This document shows positions 52,876 to 64,000 of a DNA stretch of 64,000 bases, one piece after another; within the stretch, counting starts at the first letter, position 1, and every line of letters begins with the position of its first letter. Origin of the DNA: Dipetalonema caudispina. Its lineage: Eukaryota > Nematoda > Chromadorea > Rhabditida > Onchocercidae. The position numbers and the translations under genes are program-made. A model generated the notes under the pieces. It saw nothing but the letters and a program-made list of their open reading frames with translations. It did no database searches and had not been told where the DNA came from. Location of the stretch: contig JABVXV010000012.1 in NCBI GenBank assembly GCA_013365325.1, positions 1 to 64,000 of the forward strand, read 5' to 3'.

Positions 52876-53200
52876 TTAAACGCAATGATATTTGAACAAA
52901 TCCTGTAAAATCAAAGTATTTGGGCACTAACTAAAGTAATAATGATAAGTCAATATCTTGCTTAAGCAAGAGCTGAACTAAAAAACTTGAGCCAGTAATT
53001 TGGAAAGGAAGTTGATATATACAGAACTCACTGGTGCTGGCTGACTAGTTCCTTTATATCGAAAAAAAATGTCGAACTTTTACCGCTAGATCTACCTTAT
53101 ATTGGATCTTGATGATCTCTTCCAGTAAGTGCACAAATTTATCGCAAAAAACACATGGATCAATGTGTTCATCTCTTTTTTTTCCCAAGGAGGATTCCAT
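52876..53200 (-). CDS. Small two-exon open frame, 43 aa, between stac and rop-1
   Basis: Exons 53200-53096 and 52902-52876 join in phase 0. The first begins with an ATG placed directly after an AG acceptor (GCAATAG), as happens at spliced-leader acceptors in nematodes. It encodes MESSLGKKRDEHIDPCVFCD, then KFVHLLEEIIKIQYK, with a CxxC. The second adds DLFKYHCV and a TAA. The stop lies 12 nt before the ATG of the next open frame (52863), so the same spliced transcript could carry both. It may be a small protein, an upstream ORF in the rop-1 leader, or internal exons of a gene whose remaining exons I missed. Confidence 0.33.
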
Positions 53201-54827
53201 CTATTGCATATCTCAGAAATTTCAAGCAGTTTTCTCATGCAAAAATCAGTAGTTTCAACTTTGGATGGTCCGTAACATCTAACGTCTGATAAAATCAATC
53301 ACTGAGATGAATGAGAATAATCGGCTTCCCCGTAACCTAAATTTTGGATTCAGGTAAGATTATACCATTCACGATTATCCTATGTTTAAAAAATTTAAAA
53401 TAAACGTAAATTTTCCATGATTCAGTGAAGTACTTAATACAATCCCATAAATAGCGATCAGTAAGTATGAAATGTCTTGTTAATAAAATCTTATCGTTTT
53501 TTTTCTTTTTTTTTTTACGTACCATAAATATTATTTAAAAAATTAATGAATGTGCATCATTCAATGTAAATCTCTCATATGGAGAATAAATTTACCAAGA
53601 AGCTGTTTTCTTGCTTTTTTTGTGGAAATTAGACTATAGACCAATAAATTTTATTAACTGCAAAAATAAAGACTTTATCTATCTTAAAATTGAACAGTAT
53701 TTAATTATCAGATGATGCTTCCTTTTCGGATATTATCAGACAGTATCGCCGGTTGTACACATTTAAGGATAATGATTTATTTAGTGCAATGAATCAGTCA
53801 GGTGACGTATTACAGAAATCAAAATACACATTTTCGCAAGTTTTATTAACATTATTGAAATGAATTTGAGAATACATCCGAAAGGCTTGAAGAAGTGTCA
53901 GATATAAGTTGTAGAGTTTATGTGATCAGCTATTAAATATTTGCATTGTATGGATGTATCAATGAAAAGTTGAAGTTGTGAAGATGATATCAATGGAAGG
54001 ATGAGAAGAGCATATTCAGAAAATGCCACGTGAAAATTCAGATTTGTCATGAACTCAGGATGTTAGCTATAACTCACCAATCAGTAATAGTTGACTGCTG
54101 CAAAATCATTTATCACAAAAATCAATACTCGTAAAATGATATTATATATTGGAACATTTTCTTTGTGCAATATATCCAATTGGATATTCCAGTTTTTTTT
54201 GAATTTCATCAATTTTGAAATAGTATCAATATTCCTGAACAGTCAACAGTAAATGGTTGTTAAAATTCAGCTATATAAATTAAATATAAAGAATTTTCCA
54301 TCGATTAACTATGGAAACAATTTTAATTGGTCAGGCTGTTCCGAATTCTGATGGATGCAACCCAAAACGAGTTAAGTATTGTTTTCGCCAACTGAATTAT
54401 GTTTTAAAGCAAAGTCGCATTTTACAGATATTGCAGGCTTGAGTCTTCCCTTTACTCTAAGTTTTAATTGATAACAAAGAAAAGGTTCAAGTCGTCAGAG
54501 AGAATAACTATCGTTATCAGAGAGGATAACCGAAGAACAGAATCATAACAGTGTTTTCCATTTCAAGGCAATTACTTTTCATATTTTTTAAAAGAATAAC
54601 CAAAAAAATTTTGTAAGAAAACTATAATCATCAAAAAATACTATGAACACATTCCACACTACGAAATTGATAATAAAGGGAAGCGTTTCATATGAGAACC
54701 ACTTAATGAATTAATATTTTGCCCTCATCACCTGTTTATTACAGGTTGTTGAATGAGGATAATGACCTTTGCCTTTTAATACAATAGTATTAATGACTGG
54801 TGGCGATTCAACTAGCGCACTGTGGCA
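53201..54827. other. Intergenic between stac and the small ORF / rop-1
   Basis: AT-rich, with no confident gene. One short complete + strand frame, ATG 54311 to TGA 54442 (43 codons, starting METILIGQAVPNSDGCNPKR), is unusually mixed in composition but has no other support. Confidence 0.45.
54735..54740 (-). promoter_or_regulatory. Poly(A) signal AATAAA for stac
   Basis: TTTATT on +, about 90 nt beyond the stop codon of the STAC gene on the gene strand. Confidence 0.5.
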
Positions 54828-57800
54828 TCACAATAAGAGCAGATGCTGCAAAGGACATTGAACAAAAGCATGGCGTTCTGTACGTACCAATACCCGTCCA
54901 GCCATAATTGAATCAGGTTGCGCAAATACCACCTAAAATTGTTAATGTCATGTAAATAAAAACTTCATCAATGAATTAAAAAACTTTTAAATTTATTTAA
55001 CTAATCGAAAGAGTTTTAAGTTTACCTGGTCACGATAAAGTCTCATCTTAGCCTCAGGTATATGAACGTTTTGTCTGAGTAACATTGGCTGTTCACCAGG
55101 TTGCACCAATGCAACACAAGTACTTGGGAATGACATCAGCCTATCTGCTCGATCACCTGTCTAGAAATCATAGCTTATTTGTTGCACAAAGTCTTCAAAA
55201 TGATTAGAAAACTTAAGGTTTTTTAAAAATTGCAAAAATCCTTAGATTCTCGGTAAGGCTCATAAATTGAAGTGAAATAAAACCTTGAAACCATAGAGCC
55301 AATCGGGATCCCCGTTATCAACAACTCTCAATCGATCGCCTAAGCATAAGGCTGTATCTGGTTCAGCTACGTATTCATGAATGACTACATGAGATCCTTG
55401 CAGAACTGCAAATGATGAATAGCGTTAAAGAGCTAAATTATAAAATTTGAAAAGAAATGGAAGACTAGAACAGAATTTTGCAAAATAATATTTGAAAAAG
55501 ATACCATCTGAAGAGCTAATACGACGTGGAGTTAAGCGAGGAGATGGTCCTGACGATGATCGACTTCGTTCGCATTCTGATATATCTCCGGAGCTATTGT
55601 TGCAATATAACAATGTCGGTGCTAGTTTGCTCCCTAAACATAAATTATAGTAAAATGTGAGTGACCGACTAAAGAAACAAGAAAACTGAAACAATGTCCA
55701 TCGACTGCTTGTCAAGCAAAACGAAAATCAAGCAAAGACAATTTTGTGTGTTGAAAGATGTAAATATAGACGAGTAGCGGAGAACTTCTTTTTTTTTAAG
55801 TGATAAATTTAATCGAAAGTAAGTATTTAAGAAGACTGCAGATGATTTGTATCATATCACATGAAGATTACTCTTAATGCTGCAAGGAAGAAGAACAGAT
55901 AAATAAATAAAAGCTAAAAATGATTGAAAATTGTCAAATTACACTTTCTCCACCATAAGGTTTGCAAAAGCAAATAATAAAAAATGAATTCATGCTTGCA
56001 GAAATGAAGATGCAACATGCAAACATTCCGTTTCTTTGCCTTGGATGGGTACAAACAACAGTTCCTGACAGTGGTGAGAGGTGCTAGGCGTAGAGATTGT
56101 CACAAGGCTCCTTGCCGAAGATATTACCACATTTATGGGATATTTGTAATCGCAACGCATCTACTATCGGCTTTCAATATAATTTTTCTTTTTCATACTT
56201 TCCTAACTCCATCAATTTCATTACTAATTTACGAAGTCCAAAAATCCGAAATAAAATGTCCAAATTTTCATGGAATTTAAATTTCTATTACATCCACCCT
56301 TATTTTTACTAACAATTTTGAGAAACGATATGTTACTGTGATGTTTTCCTAATTGGCACCATTAAAAACGGCACAAATTTGGAGATTTCTTTTAACAAAA
56401 CTTCCTTCATTCTATACTAAGTTCCATTTGAAAACAATTTTTTGTGATTTCCAAAATTTTGCTTTTAAATGAGTAATGCTCTTATCTTTGGACAAGAATA
56501 ATGTTAGTATTCGCACTTGATGAATATTATATTAGTATCGTTAAATTTATTTGCAAGAATTACTTGGATATAATAAATTTTAAGGAAAATTTCTGAAATT
56601 TCTTCAAATTCATTAAACTCACTCGAATACACACCACTTGTAATGCAAGGTGGTGAATCAGCGCAGTCCAACGACAGCGATTTCATTTGTTTCTGCAACT
56701 TGGGCGGACGGCGCTTTCCTCCATTCATACCTAAGAATAAATTAGACTCCAACTACAATCAAATTTTTGAAAAGTTTTGGAGATTCATATTTTTAAAAAA
56801 GACTAATCAGAAATAAATTGTTGGCTATGTGATGCATATTTCGGAATAATATGTTATTGTTGTGAAAAAAATTGCTATATTCACAATCTCTTTATATTCG
56901 AAGGAATTCTATTTTTCAGAAATGATAGTTTAAAGAATTAATGAAATTGATCTTAAAAATAATAATAATTTCGAAAAAATTAAATACATTTTGCTGGCTG
57001 CAATGGTCCATCTATACAATTAAATTTTATTTTATCTGAGCGAAATTTAGCTAAACAGAGAATTTATGATTTAATGCAGAAATTTTGAGAATTTTTACGG
57101 TTCATACGACAAATTCATTTTCGCTATTAAAAATGGAAAAGCGAAAATGTTTGCTGGAAGAATATGGATTGGATTTACAACAAAATTAAGCAACTAATTA
57201 TTGGATGACGTTAGCATAAACAAAGTAAAATGGGTGTGGAATGAAATAGAAACAGAAATAGTAATAAAATAACCAATTTGAAGGGATGATTGTCATGCTT
57301 GATTCTTTGAAAAGCTTTCTTATTTTTTTTCGGCATAATTTTTTGTATTATTTCAGCATCCTTTCGTTTAACTTTTTCATTTTTCCAAATCAGATTTTTA
57401 CTTCACAACATTTAAATTCTCATTTTAGTACTTTCAGTACTTTTCTGCCAGTTAAACAAAATTAATATTCATATGGATATTAATTAAATTTCTAAAAAGT
57501 ACATTTGTAATGATATGTTCGAGGGAAGGATCCAACAAGCTCATAACAGCAAAAGCCGAGAAATCTGGCATTTTATGCGCTCTCTAACTTATCAGGTAGA
57601 CTTCTGTTAATAGAAGATATTCAGTAAAGGTTATAACCTATAGATTTATTTTTACCTGTTTCACTAACAACTTGCATTCAGTTCATCTCTTTATTCCCTC
57701 CTGCTCCCTCAATGTGGTCCGCTTCTCTCTACTTTGTCTTAAGATATCTTTTGCCCTTCAAAACTTCTTCGTTAATCAATGTAACATACAATTTAGAAAA

Positions 57801-60800
57801 AAATTAATTTTTGCTATTCATTCTCTACTTTTCTTGAGAGTTGCAGCAAAGAGTTGAATTTTTTAAAGTTCAATTTAAACTGTTAAAAATGATTAAAGAA
57901 ATTAAAGGCAAAACTTGCAGTCGATTCAGCAATTTCCAAACTAGTTTCTTTCAATTGATCGAAGATATGTACAACAAGAAAACTTTTAAAAAAATCAAAG
58001 TACCTGACTGATTTAGCTGAGGTGTTGAGCTAATCATAACACCACGATTAGAACTTGCTTCTGCGTATCCGGAATCTTGTAAAGAAGCTTCTGACAAGTT
58101 GCGGGGCGACGGTGTAGCGGAATCAAAATTGTGCGTTGATGAACCTCGTCGACCGTAAATACCAGTAGCTTGCTTCAGTGCCAAGTAAACCGGATCTACT
58201 GCATCTATTTCAGATCCACATATTTACAAGCATAAACAAACTGAATGAATGATAAGATGAAAACTGATTTAAGGAAGGAATTGCTATTCCATTTCCTATA
58301 AAAAATAATAGATCTTGAGTTTAAAAATATGTTAACTTCTCTTAATTATTAACTATTCATAAAATTTGTTAAGGAAATTTCTAATACGCTTTCGATTATA
58401 ACTGCTTTGAATTATAACTTGAATAACTGGAAAGTTAGATTTTGTATTCAAAAGATGATTTTAGAATTACGAAAGAGACCAAAGCAGCCTCTTCCAGATT
58501 TAGATATTTCAAAATCAATAAGTAAACATTATCAATCTATTTTATTGCAACTTGCTAAAAATTGCTTTTATTTATTAAATCGGTGAATATTTGGCGAAAT
58601 GGCAATGAATTAAACAAAGATTTCCCATTTAGTTTAGATTAGTCAAAAATTTTCGCTATCAGCTGAGTACATTGCAGAAGTCATCACTTATAATTTATAA
58701 CTATACTTTTTCTATGAATAATAAACACCAAATATAAATTAGTGGAATAACCGAAAAGAAGTGGAGGAACAGGAGAGAGAAAGAGAGAGGGAGAAAGAGA
58801 GATAATTGTTAAAATTACAACATTGCATAGTTCCACTGGTTTTATTAGCTACACGAATTCATTTTCAATACTTCGTTTTTTTTTTTTTGCTTCGAAAAAT
58901 TAAGGAAATTTTCTTGTTTAATTAGTTTCTATTTTAATATCAGCACTGGGTAAACAGAAAAAAAACTGCTATGAATGGAGTGGCACAATCAATTCTGAAT
59001 TACATTGCATCTGCAAGCAGTTGAAAATTGCTAAGAAAGATGTGATTAGAAATAATAAATTTTAACAAAGAATTTATTTGCCTGATGCTTTTTGTTCTAA
59101 AAATGAGTTTGCTCATAAAATTGTTGAAATGAGATTCTCCAGTTGAACACAAAATTTGTAGCATATTTTGAAAAATATTGCATCAGTAAATCAACTTTTC
59201 AATTTAATTCACAATGTAATAATTCGCTTCTGTTCAAAGAATTTATAACATTAAATAAACAGAAAATGAGCATTTTCAACGTTTGCCTTTGTGTAGTAAA
59301 TAGTTGCTGCATTACATTTATTCTTTACAATTCTAAGCTTTTGTTTTTAATTGTAAAAAAGAGGCTAGTCTAATGCTAACAGAATGTTTGGCAAGCATAA
59401 CTTTTACTCCTTCTTTTAGACATTTAATGAGCACAAAAATCTTTAAGAAAGAAAGGGATCATGATTCCCATCCGTGTTCTTATTCATGGGCATTTCTGAA
59501 TACTGTCAATTCTCGAAACTAGCAAAATATAGATTTTACTGTTGTATTGCCACTGTTTTCCAGATAAAATTCCAAGAGACTAAAGTTGAAACTGTAGGTT
59601 GACACTTATCTACATACGATGCAAAATTGCTATCCGATCAATGGTAGAAGACATACTACACTTATTAACCGGACAACTTAGTTCCAGTGGGTCTTGTGAG
59701 AGTATCACATAAGATTTTTCCACTCAAATCACACAAATCAACAAAATATGTATTATCATCGCTTTAGCTTCCTGGTATTAGTTGGACATGAATTTTGTAC
59801 CACCAATTACTCGAACTCCTGTTACGCTTTTTTCGTTGAGAGATGTATAGGCCTATTAACTTTATATCACATCTTTTATTTCAATTACAACGCATCTATT
59901 TGCTCTCATAACCTGGCTTTCAATTGATAGCTGGAAAAACCCTTAAACTGCTCCAAGCACCTAGTCTTCTAAAGAGATAAATAATTCATAGCCTTTGAAT
60001 ATTCGAGTGCTGCATAACATCAAATTTTACTTAGTTTGACAAAGTCATTTTTGATAATTATTACTTCAAGTTACATTTAGCAATTTTTGTAATTTCAACA
60101 TTCCAGCGATTAGGACGCGACCTATTTTTTATCGTAAATTCCTTTTCCAAAAGTAGCAGTTTAAGGATATTGGGTTTTTTACATTAACCATAACCTCCTT
60201 CATGGATAGTTTCAAAATACTTTTTTATCTTAGATCAACCATCAATATTATCAAATAGCTTATTATGTAACCTCAAATTAAATTTCTCAGATCATATTTC
60301 TCTGCATCATATAATGATGCAATACTTACAACATGTTATTCGAAACTATGCACTTTACCTTGACATACGTTTGCTTTTTAGCGCTTTACTACAAACAAAC
60401 TACATGAAAAACATGCCAAATTAGATTAAAATTGTTAACAATCATTTGCTATTAACTTTAGAAAACTGGAAAAGTTTCGACAAGAGTGAAAGTTCTCATA
60501 TGTAAGGAGAAAGTTATATCCTCTAAACAATTCCTTCTAATTAATAATGTTAAAAAAAAGAAAGCGGAGGAAAAACGAAGTTAGCAAAAAATATCAAAAT
60601 GATCTCTGCTTGATACAAAGAATGCAAACCTATTTTGAAATTTATTGAAATACTTCATGAAACTCTATAGTAAATATATTACTATGAAGCGTCATAAAAT
60701 ATGCAAAAAACGATCATAATTTTACAAGTAAAATTATTGATATGATGATATTTAGCATAGTATCAAACCGTATAATGCTGTTGCCTTTTCTACACGTTAA

Positions 60801-62511
60801 ATACTCCATTAAATCATGAGGATAAATTTTGCTTTGTGTTTTGTTAATTAATCAATGCAGTTCAAAACTTACTTCCACTAACTTTCTCATAGATCTACTA
60901 CAGGTTCTTTGTAAAAAGGAATCAATTAATACAATGAAGACAAAAAGCTGAAAGCAGTTGCACATATCCTTAATTTTGGTATGAAAGAAAAATCGGGCAG
61001 AATCTATAATTTTTCCGGATATCTATGTATTACAGACCGCCTTTTTTCACGGCTGACAGCATTGCTTATTAGCAATATCAGATTCATGTCTTGTTTAAAT
61101 AAGCTGTATTCAATTGCTCGATAGACTTAAATTGGCTTTGTCCAAACTCAGTAAGAAGGACGATAAAGAAAATGGAAAATGTATGTTATTTTCGTAGAAA
61201 GCCATAAATCGGGCATCTGACATTTTTAGATGTTCCTAGACTCATGGCTTCTTACCTACAATATTGTAGATATCTGGCTTTCCTAGATAAAGCTTGACTG
61301 AGTTAGTCATTTGCTTAGACTGAGGCTTAGTATATGTTAAAATAATCGCAAATCAATCCACAAGAGATGAACGAAGTTATATTCTCGTTGTTGCCTCTTT
61401 CATAATCAGCATTTATCGGCTAGTCACCACCATACGGTAGTTTTTTGAGCTATATATGATAAGCTTTTTTTTTTTTTTATTATGGTTATTTTGAGCAAGA
61501 ATACTTCGTCGTTACCGAAATATGATCGCATGAAAAGGTAAAGTAATGCTACACACATCCATTCTAAAATTATCAATCTTCTGCCAAAATGACATTCGTT
61601 TTTCTGATCATAATGAACTGTGAGTGAAATGTATATCAGAATTGTTCGAAATTTTTAAGATATATATCACCTTATAATTTATTATTCTAATCATGGTTTT
61701 AAGGAAATGTTACAAATGTATACAAAAGTGAAAAATTTGACAAATCAATATTCAAATAAGAATGAAGTTAGTTATAAGAGAAAAAAAAAAAAAAAAACCT
61801 CTGGTAGGCGTCGATTCAATGATCTGGTCATTGTGTTTCTGAAAACGAGTTATTGGATAATAAGAATTATCTCACCACTGCTTCCAGTACTTGGTAGCAA
61901 TGATGGCTCATTTGATTGCTGAATTTCAATGGAATGAATGTGATGTGGACAAGCTAGACTAACTGACCATTCATATCTTTAGATAAGAAAAATAACTAAG
62001 ATGGGTTTAGATATCACCGCGGATATCCGAACTAGTGCTATTATTCGTTTTAGGTAAAAAAAACCAGCAATCAGGAAAGTAGGAAAGGATGAATTTATTA
62101 GCAACGAAGGATCACTTTTTTTTTTTTTCTTTAATGCTCATTCTTTATAGACACATTTTGAAGATAGCAGAAAATTGAATAGTGCATTGATTGGGATGGT
62201 CAGCTTCTGCCATCTGAGTAGTCACGGGAAATGAGATAATGGAAAGAATTTATAGTACGATAGCTTAAGTGTAGTCTTTTCCAGCACTTATTGATTGCTA
62301 TTGATCATCGTTTCACTTTAATGCAACTTTCTGAGGTAAAAAAACAAACCTCAGATTTTGCCCCAAGAGGTGGATTTTTCAAACGATGCAATGACTGCAT
62401 GACACGGAATGCGGATGTCCATTTATGACGTACTCGTTTGATTTGTACTGCGGATGATGTTGTAGTAAGGGTGCCGGAACCTTCTCCGGAGGATGTCACA
62501 TCCAAATCCAT
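54828..62511 (-). CDS. stac-1: STAC-family SH3 adaptor, eight exons, no C1 domain seen
   Basis: STAC proteins bind voltage-gated Ca channels and support excitation-contraction coupling in animals. Exons in transcript order: 62511-62350, 61918-61876, 58204-58004, 56730-56623, 55633-55505, 55405-55284, 55160-55026, 54932-54828 (1005 nt, 334 aa), phase-consistent. Seen: an N-terminal basic segment (HKWTSAFRVMQSLHRLKNPP); the STAC hallmark DAVDPVYLALKQATG (about 69-83); a Ser/Pro-rich linker; a first SH3 domain (about 219-275: HVVIHEYVAEPDTALCLGDR, DPDWLYGF, FPSTCVALV); and a more divergent second SH3-like segment to the C-terminus. An in-frame TGA nine nt upstream supports the ATG chosen. The first two introns are about 0.4 and 3.7 kb. 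The cysteine-rich C1 domain of vertebrate STACs is absent from this model and I found no C1-like exon in the large intron; it may be encoded by alternative upstream exons beyond the window. Confidence 0.85.
58205..61875. other. Large intron of stac
   Basis: A 3.7 kb AT-rich intron between the exon containing QSNEPSLLPSTGSS and the DAVDPVY exon. No additional coding exon, including a Cys/His-rich one, could be supported. It contains a purine-rich GAGA stretch near 58770-58805. Confidence 0.6.
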
Positions 62512-64000
62512 TTGTTTATTTCACCTTAAAGAGAGATTAAATGTAGAGGGCTTCATATTATTGGATGCAATTACTTATCATCCATATAACGTCATTACTC
62601 AACTACATGTTCCTCGGAACTGTTGCCGAGAGACAGATTTTGGCCTGGTCATCTTTTATAAAGATTGATTTTCATCATACTTCTCATCCGATAATGCTGA
62701 AATCCGTCACGTTATTTATCATTCATACAACTTGCAAACAATAAATGAACACACATAATATATTTTGAAAATCGCATTTTTCAATTAAATTTAGAGGCAG
62801 GTGTTTACAACTGTAATGATTAAATAAAAATAAAAATATCATGAACCAGGAGGACAAATGATAATTTCATTCTGCTATAACTATAGCAACAATTTATTTC
62901 ATTTTCATTCTGTGCAATAAACGATAGTATTTTTAAAGTTGGAGCAGAACCTAATGAAAGTTCGTTCCACTTGAAAACAATCTGCACCAAATTAATACCA
63001 TAAATGTAGATAATAGTAATGTAGAAGTTGAGCTTTATTACATACATTATCGGGAAGCTTGGATTCCAGAAAAGACGAAGAAAAAGTTTTGCAAGTGATA
63101 TTCAAATCATGTATCTTTGCAGAGGTGAAAGAATTGAGCAGTAGTAAGCAATACTTTGAAAGAAGCAGATGGGAACAGTTATATTTAAGCTCAAATTTGT
63201 TTCAGTTCAGGAAAAAAAAAGGAAAAAAAAAACCTTAAGCTGAATGAATGCTTTACATCATGTGAATTAACTGCACTGAATATCATGAATTAACAGTGAA
63301 CACTTCAAATTACCGAGCATGCAATCTTAAGCTTAAATAGAAAATCTGAGTCTTTACAAACATTTGTTTACGTAATAACTGATTAAAAGGTAGTTATAGT
63401 GAAAAAGAAGGTAATTCACTCCACTTTCATGCTTAATAGATTACTTTGTGAAGTTAATCAAATTTACTTCATGAGCTGTACACAAAGCTATCATTTGAAG
63501 AAATTGCACGATTGAGCAGTAATAAAATTAATGGGAGGAAGTTAGAACTGCAAAATTTCTGAAAGGTTGATGAGCATGAGTGCTCAATTACACTCTTCAT
63601 CTTAAGTTTCATTTGTAACAGAGTAAACGTTGTCACTGTTTATCTCATTTCGTGATCCTACAGTTGGAAACGATAATGAGCAGCTGTTCTTTCTTCGATT
63701 TCTTCTGTTGATCATTACATTCTTGTCTTAATAGTTAAGACAATGACATAATCAAATAAAACAACCAAAATGTAAAATGCCATCTTTTTACATTTTAATC
63801 GAAAAAAAAGAAGAAAATCAAGGATGAAATTAAGTAATTAGTGTTAGGAATGGATGTAATTGAGAAATGGATGAATTATTTCATCATATAAAGTAAGGAG
63901 TCCTATGAAAAGCTGAATTGTTTGCATCACAGTTGTAATTAAACCAAAACATAGTAATTAATAAGTGAAGAACGAGAAGCTATCGTTAATCACAGTTTAG
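62512..64000. other. Upstream region of stac, to window end
   Basis: AT-rich with no supported gene on either strand. It should contain the promoter/5' UTR of the STAC gene and possibly alternative 5' exons, but none could be recognised. Confidence 0.5.

Noticed and set aside
54311..54442. 43-codon + strand frame (METILIGQAVPNSDG...)
   Set aside because: It looks protein-like but is short, isolated and antisense to a co-oriented gene cluster; mentioned only within the intergenic entry.

Overview
The window looks like nuclear DNA of a parasitic-type nematode. It is strongly AT-rich, with long poly-A/poly-T tracts and ATT/TAA microsatellites. Its genes are split into many short exons (about 30-290 bp) by mostly 60-800 bp introns with GT...(T)nCAG/TAG borders, and the recognisable products are typical animal or nematode families. 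A spirurid/filarial-like worm is my inference from composition and gene style; nothing in the window proves the species. All gene models were made by eye: exons were chained by matching splice phase and family motifs, so exact borders are predictions.

Left part, + strand: after a TAA microsatellite and a more GC-balanced, unassigned island (about 0.5-2.7 kb) comes a complete ten-exon pyrroline-5-carboxylate reductase gene (4122-7315). Two weaker + strand gene fragments follow: two C-terminal exons at 9009-9573 and six phase-consistent exons at 13660-14621. Isolated minus-strand exon-like stretches lie at about 14.9-15.3, 18.7, 19.3 and 22.5 kb. The rest of 7.3-24.5 kb is AT-rich intergenic sequence or large introns.

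Middle: a SWEET (MtN3/saliva) sugar transporter on + (24587-28841). It has two triple-helix repeats and a cytosolic tail assembled from three further exons.

Right part, all on the minus strand: two head-to-tail DEG/ENaC (degenerin) sodium-channel paralogues (34735-39852 and 41489-45664); the Ro60/TROVE RNA-binding protein, rop-1 (46735-51927); small open frames just upstream of it; and a STAC-family SH3 adaptor (54828-62511). The two channels probably act as subunits in trimeric mechano- or ligand-gated channels, and the STAC protein is expected to modulate Ca channels. Together with the sugar transporter they make the locus rich in membrane-physiology genes. There is no obvious operon: gaps between the recognisable genes are 1 kb or more.

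I found no rRNA, tRNA, CRISPR or intact transposon. The most interesting items are the in-frame intron of the SWEET gene, perfect intronic hairpins in the SWEET and degenerin genes, the basic insertion in Ro60, the apparent lack of a C1 domain in the STAC protein, repeated use of GTTAGT 5' splice sites, and several unassigned exon chains.
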